DNA from: Sulfuricurvum sp. | GTDB lineage: Bacteria; Campylobacterota; Campylobacteria; Campylobacterales; Sulfurimonadaceae | Assembly (NCBI GenBank): GCA_024637295.1 | Contig: JAGXFL010000001.1 | Coordinates: forward strand, 190,215 to 254,214 | Direction of reading: 5' to 3' | Length of the DNA: 64,000 nt | Shown: one piece after another, positions 11,130-19,688 of the stretch | Position numbering within the stretch: the stretch's first letter is position 1 | Layout: each line of letters starts with the position of its first letter | Notes under the pieces: model-generated | What the model saw: the letters and a program-made list of their open reading frames with translations, nothing else | Database searches by the model: none | What the model was told of the DNA's origin: nothing | Translations under genes and position numbers: made by a program

Positions 11130-11138
11130 ATTGTAGCA
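11130..11138 (-). promoter_or_regulatory. extended -10 box for fliL-acpS
   Basis: On the minus strand the bases read TGCTACAAT, an extended -10 element, about 30 bases upstream of the fliL start. No clear -35 is seen, which is normal for sigma-70 promoters of this group. The same 119-base gap must also hold the promoter of the divergent lipoprotein gene. Confidence 0.45.
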
Positions 11139-11218
11139 GAATATCAATATCACATACCTAAGGTTGTTTTCGATAAACTTAGATTAATAGCATTCTTAGA
11201 TGTCTACAAAGGAATTAG

Positions 11219-11734
11219 ATGCGTTCACTACTGTTTTTTACTTTTTTTCTTATGATGGTCACGGGATGTTCCGTCACTACGTATAACCGGACAATTACAC
11301 ACGGTAAGATTGAAAACTCCGATATTGTTATTACCGCTGATGATAAAAGCTTTGTCTTAAAAGGGGATTTTACCTCACCGTTTCAAAGCTCTACTCTGTA
11401 TAACTCCCTCGAGATGCCTGACAGATATTTGCCGCAGGCCTACAGACAAGCGTTGCACCATGGTGCGAAACATGTCCGTATAAAAACCCCTACAAGCGAT
11501 AAAGAGTTGTTTGGTGTCTTAGCATTGGATAAAGCGGATGATGAGGGAGTAGGGCCTAGTACGCAGTCATACAAGATCATTCTCCCGCAAGCCTATATCG
11601 ATGCAGCAAAGAATGGGAAGATTTCGGTTGTCTATGAGTATTATAAGCTTAAAAATGACGGGATTATTGACGTTGGTAATATAAAAGAGCGTTCATGGAT
11701 CCTATGGTTAAGTGATCAGGATGTTTTTAGATGA
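11219..11734 (+). CDS. putative lipoprotein of unknown function
   Basis: 171 residues. The N-terminus is a lipoprotein signal with lipobox VTGC (Cys17). The rest is a soluble beta-rich domain with no motif I can name. It overlaps the next gene by 4 bases, and that gene is 9 bases from a MlaE-type permease, so the three likely form one envelope-related operon. AAAGGAA lies 7-8 bases before the start. Confidence 0.65.
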   Translation: MRSLLFFTFFLMMVTGCSVTTYNRTITHGKIENSDIVITADDKSFVLKGDFTSPFQSSTLYNSLEMPDRYLPQAYRQALHHGAKHVRIKTPTSDKELFGVLALDKADDEGVGPSTQSYKIILPQAYIDAAKNGKISVVYEYYKLKNDGIIDVGNIKERSWILWLSDQDVFR

Positions 11735-12327
11735 AAAGACTTTTTCTTTTTTTAGCAAGCGTGAGTGCGTATTCAGCTGATTTGATCTATTTGTCCAATG
11801 ACGTATCTCAAGCAAATATTGAATTGATCGCTCAAAAGTATCAGAAGCCTTTGTTGTTAGGTGAAAGTGGTGTTTATTTGATCCCAAGTGAATGCCAGAG
11901 TGAGCGTTATTATGGCGGAGCGAGTGAGGGTGTTTTAAATACCGTAAAGGGACCGATGCGTGCAGAGTCTGTTTTGACTACGCAAGAAGTATTTGAAGCT
12001 AAAGATGAAAAAGAGATCGTTAAAAAAATTGAGCTAGATAAAACATTTGCCATCGCAGATGGAAAAGTTGCCAAAGATTTTTTAGAGGACAAAGAGGGGC
12101 GAGGCTACGGCGGAGCAAGTGAAGTCCCTCTTGTTATTCATAATGAAATCCAAGTTTCAGTTACTAAGGAAGTGATCAAAACACAAGCAACGACGAAGAT
12201 ACAACATCCTACTTGTCAGATGCTTTTTGATGGATCAGGGTATAAAATCGGTTCTTTGGATAATGGGCGATTGTATGTCAACGGAAGTTTTAGCTCTGTC
12301 GAAAATAACACGGTTCTTTTCCGCTAA
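11731..12327 (+). CDS. exported protein with paired YGGASE motifs, unknown function
   Basis: 198 residues with a short signal peptide (MKRLFLFLASVSAYSA). No known domain is recognised. It carries two copies of YGGASE, at 11911-11928 and 12106-12123, separated by an acidic, lysine-rich helix region, which suggests a duplicated binding or assembly element. Two cysteines (about residues 55 and 163) could form a disulfide in the periplasm. It sits between the lipoprotein and mlaE genes with overlap and a 9-base gap, so it probably works with them. Confidence 0.6.
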   Translation: MKRLFLFLASVSAYSADLIYLSNDVSQANIELIAQKYQKPLLLGESGVYLIPSECQSERYYGGASEGVLNTVKGPMRAESVLTTQEVFEAKDEKEIVKKIELDKTFAIADGKVAKDFLEDKEGRGYGGASEVPLVIHNEIQVSVTKEVIKTQATTKIQHPTCQMLFDGSGYKIGSLDNGRLYVNGSFSSVENNTVLFR

Positions 12328-12336
12328 AGGGTATTA

Positions 12337-13128
12337 ATGGAAAAAATACTAGGTTCAATAGGCCGCCCTTTTTTGACTATTTTGGATGTTATAGAACGTT
12401 TTGGCATCTTTATACTGTTTCAGGCAAAGCTTGTTCCTCTTTACGCACATGTGATGAGACGTCCCAAGATATTGTTGACTCAAATCGATGTAATAGGGCT
12501 TGGATGTGTTGGTGTTGTAACACTGACAGCATTGTTTACAGGGATGGTTGAGGCGATACAGTTGTACGGCGGATTTCATCAGTTTGGGATTGAGAGTTTT
12601 ATCGGATACACCATTTTTCTTTCTATTACCAAAGAATTGGGACCCGTTTTTGCATCGCTAATGCTTATCTCCCGTTCTATTAGTGCAATGGCGGCAGAAC
12701 TTGGGACGATGAGAGTATCGGAGCAAATTGATGCAATCGACATTTTGGGTGTCAATTCAAAAGAATATCTCATTGCACCGCGTATTGTTGCTACGGTTAT
12801 ATCGTTGCCATTATTGGTTATATGGTTTGACTTTGTCGCCATATCATCAGCATACTTGATCTCAACGAATGTGTTGGGGATCAATCCAATCGCGTATCAA
12901 GAGACGCTGATGCGCTTGGGTGAGTTTGATGACATCATGACAGGGGTTATCAAAGCCGCAGTATTTGGATTTATTGTCAGTTCTATTGGAAGCTATATCG
13001 GTTATCACACCAGTGGCGGAGCACGTGGAGTAGGGGAGTCTACTATCAGTGCAGTTGTTTATTCTGCAGTGGCGATTTTCATCACCAACTACTTCATATC
13101 TTCTCTCTTTTTGTATTTGGATTGGTAG
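12337..13128 (+). CDS. mlaE: MlaE-family ABC transporter permease
   Basis: 263 residues, the usual MlaE/YrbE size, with about five hydrophobic segments. The conserved ELGPVFASLMLISRSISAMAAELGTM stretch at about residues 104-129 is family-diagnostic (coupling helix plus invariant E). MlaE forms the membrane core of the MlaFEDB phospholipid transporter. Here neither an ATPase (MlaF) nor an MCE protein (MlaD) is adjacent, because the next gene is convergent. They must be encoded elsewhere, or the two upstream exported proteins replace part of the system. Confidence 0.9.
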   Translation: MEKILGSIGRPFLTILDVIERFGIFILFQAKLVPLYAHVMRRPKILLTQIDVIGLGCVGVVTLTALFTGMVEAIQLYGGFHQFGIESFIGYTIFLSITKELGPVFASLMLISRSISAMAAELGTMRVSEQIDAIDILGVNSKEYLIAPRIVATVISLPLLVIWFDFVAISSAYLISTNVLGINPIAYQETLMRLGEFDDIMTGVIKAAVFGFIVSSIGSYIGYHTSGGARGVGESTISAVVYSAVAIFITNYFISSLFLYLDW

Positions 13129-13131
13129 GAG

Positions 13132-13812
13132 CTATTCCGCTAATTCACTCAGCGGATAAAATTGATAGCTATCAGGATCATAATAGTCGATTGCACCTGT
13201 TTCAATGTCATAGTACCATCCGTGTATAAAGAGCTTTTCTTCTTGGGCTAATTTCTTGACGTATGGATAGGTAAGAAGGTTTTCGATCTGAGTTACAACA
13301 GAAAACTGTTCAGTTGCCCGAAGTAATTCGTCTTGCGGTGCATTCGCCCCTAGTGCCGTAATGGCCATTGATTTTGCTTTCTCTCCCAATGTCAGCCATT
13401 TTCGAGTATGAACCATCGTTGTAGCGCTTAAAGAGGTGTACAATGCAGCAATGGCCCCACAGTATGAGTGTCCACATATAATAATTTCAGAGACATTAAG
13501 GACATTTACCGCATATTCGATAGCCGAAGCAGTTGAGTGAAAATCTTCATCCGGTTTATACGGAGCTACAAAGTTTCCGACATTACGGACAACAAACAGG
13601 TCACCCGGCTGTGTCTGTACGATCAAATCGGGAATAACACGTGAATCAGAACATCCGATAAATAAAGCTCTTGGGTTTTGACCCTCTCGAACGAGTGTAA
13701 GCAATTGGGTTTCGTGCTTTTTAAAATAAGTTTGCTTGAAGGTCTCATTTCCTTTGACGAACTCTTGCAGCAGTAAAGAGCTTTGGTCAGAACCATTTAA
13801 ACCTAGTGACAC
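13132..13812 (-). CDS. beta-class carbonic anhydrase
   Basis: About 226 residues. The zinc site is complete: CSDSR (Cys-Asp-Arg) and CGHSYCGA (His and second Cys), as in beta carbonic anhydrases, which interconvert CO2 and bicarbonate. Two starts are possible: TTG at 13830 or GTG at 13812. I prefer GTG because AGGGA lies 8 bases upstream. Either one overlaps the end of the preceding small gene. No signal peptide is seen, so it is cytoplasmic, fitting a CO2-fixing lifestyle. Confidence 0.93.
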   Translation of the reverse strand: MSLGLNGSDQSSLLLQEFVKGNETFKQTYFKKHETQLLTLVREGQNPRALFIGCSDSRVIPDLIVQTQPGDLFVVRNVGNFVAPYKPDEDFHSTASAIEYAVNVLNVSEIIICGHSYCGAIAALYTSLSATTMVHTRKWLTLGEKAKSMAITALGANAPQDELLRATEQFSVVTQIENLLTYPYVKKLAQEEKLFIHGWYYDIETGAIDYYDPDSYQFYPLSELAE

Positions 13813-14075
13813 TCTTTGATCCCTAGACAATGTAAGATCTTCTCAAACACTTCGCCACCTTCACGGTCGGCATCGTCATGATATTCAATAGTGATCATTT
13901 TTTTACCTTGTGTGACATCGCCTCCATAGGTAACCGGTGTCAGTGAACATCCTTGCGAACATTTTACGATAGCATCTTCAATTTGTTGTTTTTCTTCTGG
14001 GGTTGTGTACGCTAGTGAAAGTTTAGAATAGCGCTCTTCGGATTTATGATCTGCAACGATAAAGCATTCGGTCAT
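13803..14075 (-). CDS. small conserved-looking protein, unknown function
   Basis: A 90-residue soluble protein upstream of, and overlapping, the carbonic anhydrase gene by about 10-28 bases depending on its start. It contains CSQGCS in the middle and HCLGIKECH at the end, four cysteines and several histidines that could bind a metal or form a redox pair. No family is recognised. The tight overlap suggests translational coupling with the carbonic anhydrase. An AAGGATAACC stretch precedes the start. Confidence 0.6.
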   Translation of the reverse strand: MTECFIVADHKSEERYSKLSLAYTTPEEKQQIEDAIVKCSQGCSLTPVTYGGDVTQGKKMITIEYHDDADREGGEVFEKILHCLGIKECH

Positions 14076-14121
14076 GATGGTTATCCTTTAGGTGTATTAG
14101 GGTTATTATACGTAATTTAGG

Positions 14122-15474
14122 TTAAAACCATTCTAACAATTTGCTGACTTCGTCGATTTCATAGCATTTCATGGTGGTTTTTTCAAGCGGTTTTTTGGGT
14201 ATAAGCGCTTTGGTGATCTGTTGTGAAGCTGCTTCTTTTAGACGAGTATCGAGTTGATATACTTCGCGTATATCGCCTACGAGTGAAACTTCACCGATAA
14301 ATACCGTTTCTTTTGAGATGGCACGGTTGCGAAAACTGCTGATAATCGCTGCAAGAATCGCTAGGTCAGCAGAGGTTTCCATGATCTTGATCCCGCCTGT
14401 GATGTTAACAAAAACATCATAACTGTTGAGTGGAATTTCAAGTTTGCGCTCCAATAGGGCAAGAAGCATATTAAGGCGATTATTATCAAATCCTGTCGCT
14501 TGACGTTTTGGATTTGGGGCATGGGTGTCACTGACGAGTGCCTGCACTTCCAAAACGATAGGACGGGAACCTTCCATGATGACGGTGAGAGCCGAGCCGC
14601 TTTGGGATTTACTGCGGTTAAAAAAGCGTGAAGAGATGTCTTTTGCCGATACCAACCCCTCAGAACGCATTTCAAAAACACCGATTTCGCTCGTAGGACC
14701 AAAACGGTTTTTAAATCCGCGCAAAATACGCAGTTCATGACCGCTGTCCCCTTCAAAATACAAGACGACATCTACCATGTGCTCCAATACCCTAGGCCCC
14801 GCGATCGAACCCTCTTTGGTGATGTGCCCGATGATGAAAATAGCGATTTGCCGCTCTTTGGCGATGCGCATCAAATCAAACGTGATTTGGCGTACCTGTG
14901 TCACCGAACCCGGTGCTGAACCGATCGTTTCGGAATACATCGTTTGGATGGAGTCGATGATGATACACTCATACGAGCGCTCATGCAGTTCGGTGAGCAC
15001 TTTTTCGAGGCTTATCTCGGCGAGCAAATAGAGATTATCGACATTGGCATTGAGACGTTTCGCACGCAGTTTGATCTGTCCCGCACTCTCTTCGCCCGAA
15101 ACATACAGAACGTTACGGTTCTGACGCGCGAGATTCGATCCGATTTTAAGTAGCAGAGTTGATTTTCCAACCCCAGGACTACCGCCGATAAGGACCAAAG
15201 ATCCAGGGACAATTCCGCCACCTAGTACCATATCGAGTTCTGCATCATCACTCGTATAACGCTGGACATTTTCTTCTTCAATCTTGGTAATCTCTTGTGC
15301 TTTGGCACAATCCAATGGCGAAGATGAAGCGACGAGTTTGACAATATCCTGCTGTTGCTCATTGAGTTCAATGAGACAATCCCATCCACCGCAGTTGGTA
15401 CATTTTCCCATCCACTTAGGCGTCGTAAATCCGCAGTGCTGACATTCAAAGAGGGTTGTTTTTTTCTTTGCCAT
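14122..15474 (-). CDS. radA: DNA repair protein RadA/Sms
   Basis: 450 residues with the standard RadA plan: an N-terminal zinc finger (CQHCGF and CTNCGG), a RecA-like ATPase with Walker A GGSPGVGKST at about residues 98-107, the RadA-specific KNRFG motif, and a C-terminal Lon-protease-like domain. RadA is a helicase that processes recombination intermediates. Its start shares one base with the ftsY stop (TAATG), so the two are translationally coupled. Confidence 0.97.
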   Translation of the reverse strand: MAKKKTTLFECQHCGFTTPKWMGKCTNCGGWDCLIELNEQQQDIVKLVASSSPLDCAKAQEITKIEEENVQRYTSDDAELDMVLGGGIVPGSLVLIGGSPGVGKSTLLLKIGSNLARQNRNVLYVSGEESAGQIKLRAKRLNANVDNLYLLAEISLEKVLTELHERSYECIIIDSIQTMYSETIGSAPGSVTQVRQITFDLMRIAKERQIAIFIIGHITKEGSIAGPRVLEHMVDVVLYFEGDSGHELRILRGFKNRFGPTSEIGVFEMRSEGLVSAKDISSRFFNRSKSQSGSALTVIMEGSRPIVLEVQALVSDTHAPNPKRQATGFDNNRLNMLLALLERKLEIPLNSYDVFVNITGGIKIMETSADLAILAAIISSFRNRAISKETVFIGEVSLVGDIREVYQLDTRLKEAASQQITKALIPKKPLEKTTMKCYEIDEVSKLLEWF

Positions 15475-16361
15475 TATTCGCTAGGTTCTGCGACGTAAAT
15501 CGCATCCAAAATCCCATCTACAAAGGCGTATTTGTCAAACGGTATCAAATGCTCAGGCTGTTCGCCCACACCGATGTAGAGGATAGGCAGTTGTAAGGCA
15601 TAGGCGATAGAGAAGACTGATCCCCCTTTGGCAGTACCGTCAAGCTTAGTGATGATGATCCCATCCACTCCGACCATTTCATTGAACGCTTTGGCTTGCG
15701 CGATGGCGGAACTGCCTTGCGTCCCATCGAGAATGAGGATTTTACGGTGCGGTGCGCCTGTGTGTGCTTTGTCACAGATACGGACGATTTTTTTGAGTTC
15801 ATTACCCAGATTGGTTTGGGTATGTAAACGTCCTGCAGTATCGATGATAACCTGCTCAAATCCTCTCGCTTTGGCCGATTCGATGGTGTCGTAGGCAACG
15901 GCACTGGGATCATGCCCTTGGCGTGAAGAGACGATCGGAATTTCGAGCTTATCCGCCCAGCGGGTGAGTTGTTCGATCGCTGCGGCGCGGAAGGTATCTG
16001 CCGCACCCAGTATGACCCGTTCGCCGTTGTTGAGATAGTGTTGAGCCAGTTTGGCAATGGTGGTGGTTTTACCCGCCCCGTTAACACCGATGATGAGCGT
16101 TACCGTAGGTTTATTCGGATTTTCGGGGAGGGTATTTTGGGCGTAATTAAGGGTTGCGAGCAATTTTGAACGCAGTTGCTCTCGCGTGATCTCATTTTGG
16201 TAAAGTTCCCGTAGGATGATCTCAACAAGATCGTATTCAACGTCAGATTCCAGAAGAATATTTTCAAGTTCATCTTTGGATATCTTGAGTTTTTTTTCTG
16301 GGACGATTGCGCTAATTGCATCAACGGTTTTTTGCAGCCCTTTTTTGATAAATGAGAACAT
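15474..16361 (-). CDS. ftsY: signal recognition particle receptor FtsY
   Basis: 295 residues comprising the NG domain with only a short acidic/amphipathic N-terminus (no long A domain, as in other Campylobacterota). The GTPase motifs are clear: G1 GVNGAGKTTT at about residue 92, DTFRAAA, DTAGR and TKLDGTAKGG. FtsY docks SRP-ribosome complexes at the membrane. It lies between the TlpA-like gene (2-base gap) and radA (1-base overlap) in one minus-strand operon. Confidence 0.97.
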   Translation of the reverse strand: MFSFIKKGLQKTVDAISAIVPEKKLKISKDELENILLESDVEYDLVEIILRELYQNEITREQLRSKLLATLNYAQNTLPENPNKPTVTLIIGVNGAGKTTTIAKLAQHYLNNGERVILGAADTFRAAAIEQLTRWADKLEIPIVSSRQGHDPSAVAYDTIESAKARGFEQVIIDTAGRLHTQTNLGNELKKIVRICDKAHTGAPHRKILILDGTQGSSAIAQAKAFNEMVGVDGIIITKLDGTAKGGSVFSIAYALQLPILYIGVGEQPEHLIPFDKYAFVDGILDAIYVAEPSE

Positions 16362-16363
16362 CG

Positions 16364-16921
16364 TTATTTATCCAAAGCTGACGCAATGTCACTGTCCATA
16401 ATCTCTTCTTGCGTTGCACCCATGTAGTGTGTGACGTATTTACCGTTTTTATACATAATCATCAATGGAATCGGAAATTGTTGACCGACTCCGATAGTCG
16501 ATGCGATAGAACGGGCAAGGGATTGATTTTCCGCTTTATTGGAGATCAGATAATTACCTTCATAGGTCTTTTTGAAATTTTCAAGCTCGTCATTGGAAAC
16601 ATCGTCTTCAATAGTGATACCCATGATGATGAGATCATCACCGTATTTTTTTTGCAGATTTCCAAGATGGCGTACTTCAGCACGGCAAGGAGGACACCAT
16701 GTGGCAAAGACATCAAAAAGGACGACTTTGTCCTTACCCGCATCCAATGTAAAATTGGTACCTCGTTTTTCAACGACATATGCTTTTCCTTGGGTGTCTA
16801 GTAGATGAAATGTTGCTGTAGAGACAATAGCATCTTCTGCGGATTCTTCACCACATCCTGTCAGTAATAATAAGCTTAAAAGGGGAATAAATAGTGTGGT
16901 AAAACGCATTTTAATGTCCAT
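16364..16921 (-). CDS. TlpA/ResA-like thioredoxin lipoprotein
   Basis: About 185 residues starting at the ATG at 16921 (MDIKMRF) or at 16909. Both give a lipoprotein signal with lipobox LTGC. The domain has the active-site WCPPC in FATWCPPCRAEV and the cis-Pro region FPIPLMIMYK. Proteins of this kind reduce periplasmic cysteines, for example apocytochrome c heme sites, which suits a host with many cytochromes. It starts the TlpA-ftsY-radA operon. Confidence 0.88.
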   Translation of the reverse strand: MDIKMRFTTLFIPLLSLLLLTGCGEESAEDAIVSTATFHLLDTQGKAYVVEKRGTNFTLDAGKDKVVLFDVFATWCPPCRAEVRHLGNLQKKYGDDLIIMGITIEDDVSNDELENFKKTYEGNYLISNKAENQSLARSIASTIGVGQQFPIPLMIMYKNGKYVTHYMGATQEEIMDSDIASALDK

Positions 16922-16958
16922 TTGATAGAATATGTGATTATAACACGAAAGGGTTAAT

Positions 16959-17552
16959 GTGACCAAAAGTGATTTTCGTACGTATTGTCTTAAGCGGATG
17001 AGAAACCTTTCTGCAGCAGGAAAGTGTTACCGTGATGCTCAAGTCAACCGTTATCTCATGGATATATTGCGAAAAAAGAAGGGTAAACACATTTTATTTT
17101 ATTGGCCTTTTGGTTTTGAAGCAGATATTCGCAAGAGTATTTGGGCTTTACGCTCTAAAAAATCATTATATTTGCCGTTTATGGATGGCGAAAGTTTCAA
17201 GATGGTACCATTAAGATTACCGTTGGATCGTAAGGCTTTCGGGATTTATGAACCACGGTTTTCGAATTTAAATATTAAAATAATTGATGTAGCTATTGTC
17301 CCTGTTGTGGGTGTGGATGGATCCTTTTGTCGAATCGGTTTTGGCAAGGGTATGTATGACCGATTTTTTCCCACACTCAAGTCGAAACCATTAACCATTT
17401 TTGTACAGTCGCACCCCTGTTTGACTACAGAAAAGCTGTGCGACGAATATGATATATCAGGGGATTTGTTGATCACACCACGCGGGGTGGATGCTAATAA
17501 GGAATCACATGTTAAACGAACTACTCATAGGAAGCGGTATAGCCGCTTGTAG
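16959..17552 (+). CDS. 5-formyltetrahydrofolate cyclo-ligase
   Basis: 197 residues beginning at GTG (an overlapping ATG two bases earlier leads straight to a stop). The signature GFGKGMYDRFF and the preceding VPVVGVDGSFCRIG segment identify the 5-FCL family, which converts 5-formyl-THF to 5,10-methenyl-THF using ATP. AAAGGG precedes the start by 6 bases. The last 44 bases overlap the start of the RNase Y gene, so the two are coupled. Confidence 0.9.
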   Translation: MTKSDFRTYCLKRMRNLSAAGKCYRDAQVNRYLMDILRKKKGKHILFYWPFGFEADIRKSIWALRSKKSLYLPFMDGESFKMVPLRLPLDRKAFGIYEPRFSNLNIKIIDVAIVPVVGVDGSFCRIGFGKGMYDRFFPTLKSKPLTIFVQSHPCLTTEKLCDEYDISGDLLITPRGVDANKESHVKRTTHRKRYSRL

Positions 17553-19077
17553 TGGGGTAGTCGGTTTTTTAATTTCAAAAAAAATATCTTCTGCAAACTC
17601 TGAGCTTTATCTAGCACAAGCTAAGGCTAAAGCCAGTGTGATTGAGTCAGAAGCACATATCATTTTAGAGCGTGCTACCTATCGATCCAATGAGATCGAA
17701 AAAGAGGCTCAGCGCAAATACGATGAGGCCTATGAACGGGTTAAACGTGATCTAAGTGATAAAGAAGCCAAGATCCTCCAGATGGAACATGATTTTGAAC
17801 AGTTTCGTCAGGGTGAATCGGAAGTATTACGTATTCAGCGTTTGGCAATCGATAATGCTCGACTTGGTCTGAAACGTAATGAGAGTGCATTAGAGAAATT
17901 AAAAGAAGACTATCACCAAAAAGGGATAAAAATCACGTCGCTGCTTGAAGAGCGCTCACATCTATCGGTGCAAGAAGCAAAATCCATGTTGATGGAGCAG
18001 GTACGTGAAAACGGACGATTAGAGATCGCGAGATTGACGCGTGAACTTGAAGAGCAGAGTAAAGAGCAGCTCAAGCGCAAAGCCGATTATATCCTTGGAC
18101 AAGCAACGGCACGCTTTGCCGGTGAATTTGCATCTGAACGTCTTATCAGTGTTATCCATCTGGACAGTGATGAACTCAAAGGACGGATCATCGGTAAAGA
18201 GGGACGTAATATCAAGAGTCTGGAAATGATCTGTGGCGTTGACATCATCATCGATGAAACGCCCAATACGATTTTGGTCAGTTCCTTTAATCTTTTTAGA
18301 CGGGCAATTGCTACGAAGACAATTGCAATACTAGTTGAAGACGGGCGCATTCAACCTGCCCGTATTGAAGAAGTGTTTCAAAAAGTCACGGATGAGTTTG
18401 AAGAAGCGATTTTACGAGAGGGTGAAGAGATTGTCTTCGATCTTGGAGTAGGGTCAATGCATCCGGAGTTGATGAGACTCATAGGCCGTCTTCGCTATCG
18501 CTCAAGTTACGGTCAAAATGCCCTTGCCCATACTCTGGAAGTGGCTCATTTGGCAGGTCTTATGGCTGCAGAGATGGGAGGTGATGTCAAACTGGCACGT
18601 CGTGCAGGCTTATTGCACGATATCGGTAAATCGTTGACGCAAGAAGCAGGTGGAAGTCATGTCGATCTAGGGGCGGAAATCTGCCGACGTCTTAATGAAA
18701 ATCCGGTTGTCATCAATGCGATCTATGCGCATCATGGACACGAAGAGATGGAAACGGTCGAATGTGCCGCAGTTTGTGCCGCTGATACACTCTCAGCAGC
18801 CCGTCCTGGAGCACGACGTGAAGTCTTAGAGAGCTTCTTGCGTCGTGTGACGGATATTGAAAACATTGCAACGCAAAAATACGGTGTTAAACAGGCTTAT
18901 GCGATCAATGCGGGACGAGAAGTACGGGTTATCGTCAATGCACAAAGCATCAATGATGATGAGAGTTTTTTACTGGCACGTGAGATTGCAGAGGAGATCG
19001 GACAAAAAGTCCAGTTTCCGGGTGAGATCAAAGTCAATGTTATTCGTGAAAGCCGCGTAGTCGAATACGCGCGCTAG
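17509..19077 (+). CDS. rny: ribonuclease Y
   Basis: The start at 17509 is chosen because TAAGGAA lies 6 bases upstream; an in-frame codon at 17491 has no such site. The 522-residue protein has an N-terminal membrane anchor, a long Glu/Lys-rich coiled coil (about 30-190), a KH domain around LKGRIIGKEGRNIK, and an HD domain with HDIGK. This is the standard RNase Y plan, an endonuclease that starts mRNA decay at the membrane. Length matches the family (about 520). Confidence 0.97.
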   Translation: MLNELLIGSGIAACSGVVGFLISKKISSANSELYLAQAKAKASVIESEAHIILERATYRSNEIEKEAQRKYDEAYERVKRDLSDKEAKILQMEHDFEQFRQGESEVLRIQRLAIDNARLGLKRNESALEKLKEDYHQKGIKITSLLEERSHLSVQEAKSMLMEQVRENGRLEIARLTRELEEQSKEQLKRKADYILGQATARFAGEFASERLISVIHLDSDELKGRIIGKEGRNIKSLEMICGVDIIIDETPNTILVSSFNLFRRAIATKTIAILVEDGRIQPARIEEVFQKVTDEFEEAILREGEEIVFDLGVGSMHPELMRLIGRLRYRSSYGQNALAHTLEVAHLAGLMAAEMGGDVKLARRAGLLHDIGKSLTQEAGGSHVDLGAEICRRLNENPVVINAIYAHHGHEEMETVECAAVCAADTLSAARPGARREVLESFLRRVTDIENIATQKYGVKQAYAINAGREVRVIVNAQSINDDESFLLAREIAEEIGQKVQFPGEIKVNVIRESRVVEYAR

Positions 19078-19097
19078 ATACCTGTATACTGGTATCT
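19076..19097. terminator. hairpin between convergent rny and heme-protein genes
   Basis: AGATACC (19076-19082) pairs perfectly with GGTATCT (19091-19097) around an 8-base loop, followed by a T-rich TACTTTTAT. It overlaps the rny stop and lies 6 bases before the end of the convergent gene, so it may end transcription from both sides. Confidence 0.5.
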
Positions 19098-19102
19098 TAC
19101 TT

Positions 19103-19666
19103 TTATCGCTCTACGGGGATATCGACGACGATCATTCCCCGTAAATCCCCCATCTTATACCCTGTTGCCCGATCATTTGGATAAGCGGCTTTTATAGCAC
19201 GCCCCAATTCGGATTGTGGATCAACAGTTCCGTGACATTTGAGACAAGCTTCATTATTGATGAGAAGCGGTTTGTAATAATGATCCATGGAACCATCAGC
19301 GGCTATTTCATATGCAGGAAGGGGTTGTCCCGCAGTGAGTTTTTCTTGCCATCTACTTAATATAGATGATTCTGTAGCATTGGCACGATTTTGAGGATTA
19401 CGCTCAAGCATGCTTACACGCTTCACGGTGTAATGAGTCATTGTTGAAATCTCATGAGTAAGTGATGGAGCACTTGCGTTACAAAATCCTAAAGCAGCGA
19501 TTAGACCATTCTTTGTCATCTGTGCTTTAAGCTCACCACCTAATTTTTGGATCAATGCAGTGGAAACGGTATCACCGATTTTTGCACTGTTTTCATTAGA
19601 ACTGTTTTGAGCAAAAATTGGAAGAGATAGTAAAAGAGAAGAGAATAGTAAAGTTGAAACTTTCAT
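19103..19666 (-). CDS. periplasmic c-type heme protein, DUF3365 (Tll0287-like)
   Basis: The start at 19666 gives a 187-residue protein with a signal peptide (MKVSTLLFSSLLLSLPIFA). Residues around ACLKCHG form a CxxCH heme site. The GFCNASAPSLTHEIS and YYKPLLINNEACLKCHG segments match DUF3365, a fold related to heme-based sensors and to cyanobacterial Tll0287. The longer reading frame that overlaps the upstream transporter gene is not needed. The gene ends 22 bases after the CDF gene on the same strand. Confidence 0.8.
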   Translation of the reverse strand: MKVSTLLFSSLLLSLPIFAQNSSNENSAKIGDTVSTALIQKLGGELKAQMTKNGLIAALGFCNASAPSLTHEISTMTHYTVKRVSMLERNPQNRANATESSILSRWQEKLTAGQPLPAYEIAADGSMDHYYKPLLINNEACLKCHGTVDPQSELGRAIKAAYPNDRATGYKMGDLRGMIVVDIPVER

Positions 19667-19688
19667 TTTAGTCCTTTGGTCAAGAGAT

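Noticed and set aside
14361-14771. 136-residue frame inside radA
   Set aside because: Entirely overlapped by the well-supported radA frame; no start site or motif of its own.
15545-16087. 180-residue open frame on the minus strand in another frame of ftsY
   Set aside because: It lies wholly inside ftsY, which has all GTPase motifs; the shadow product has no domain and a biased Ser/Pro/Lys composition.
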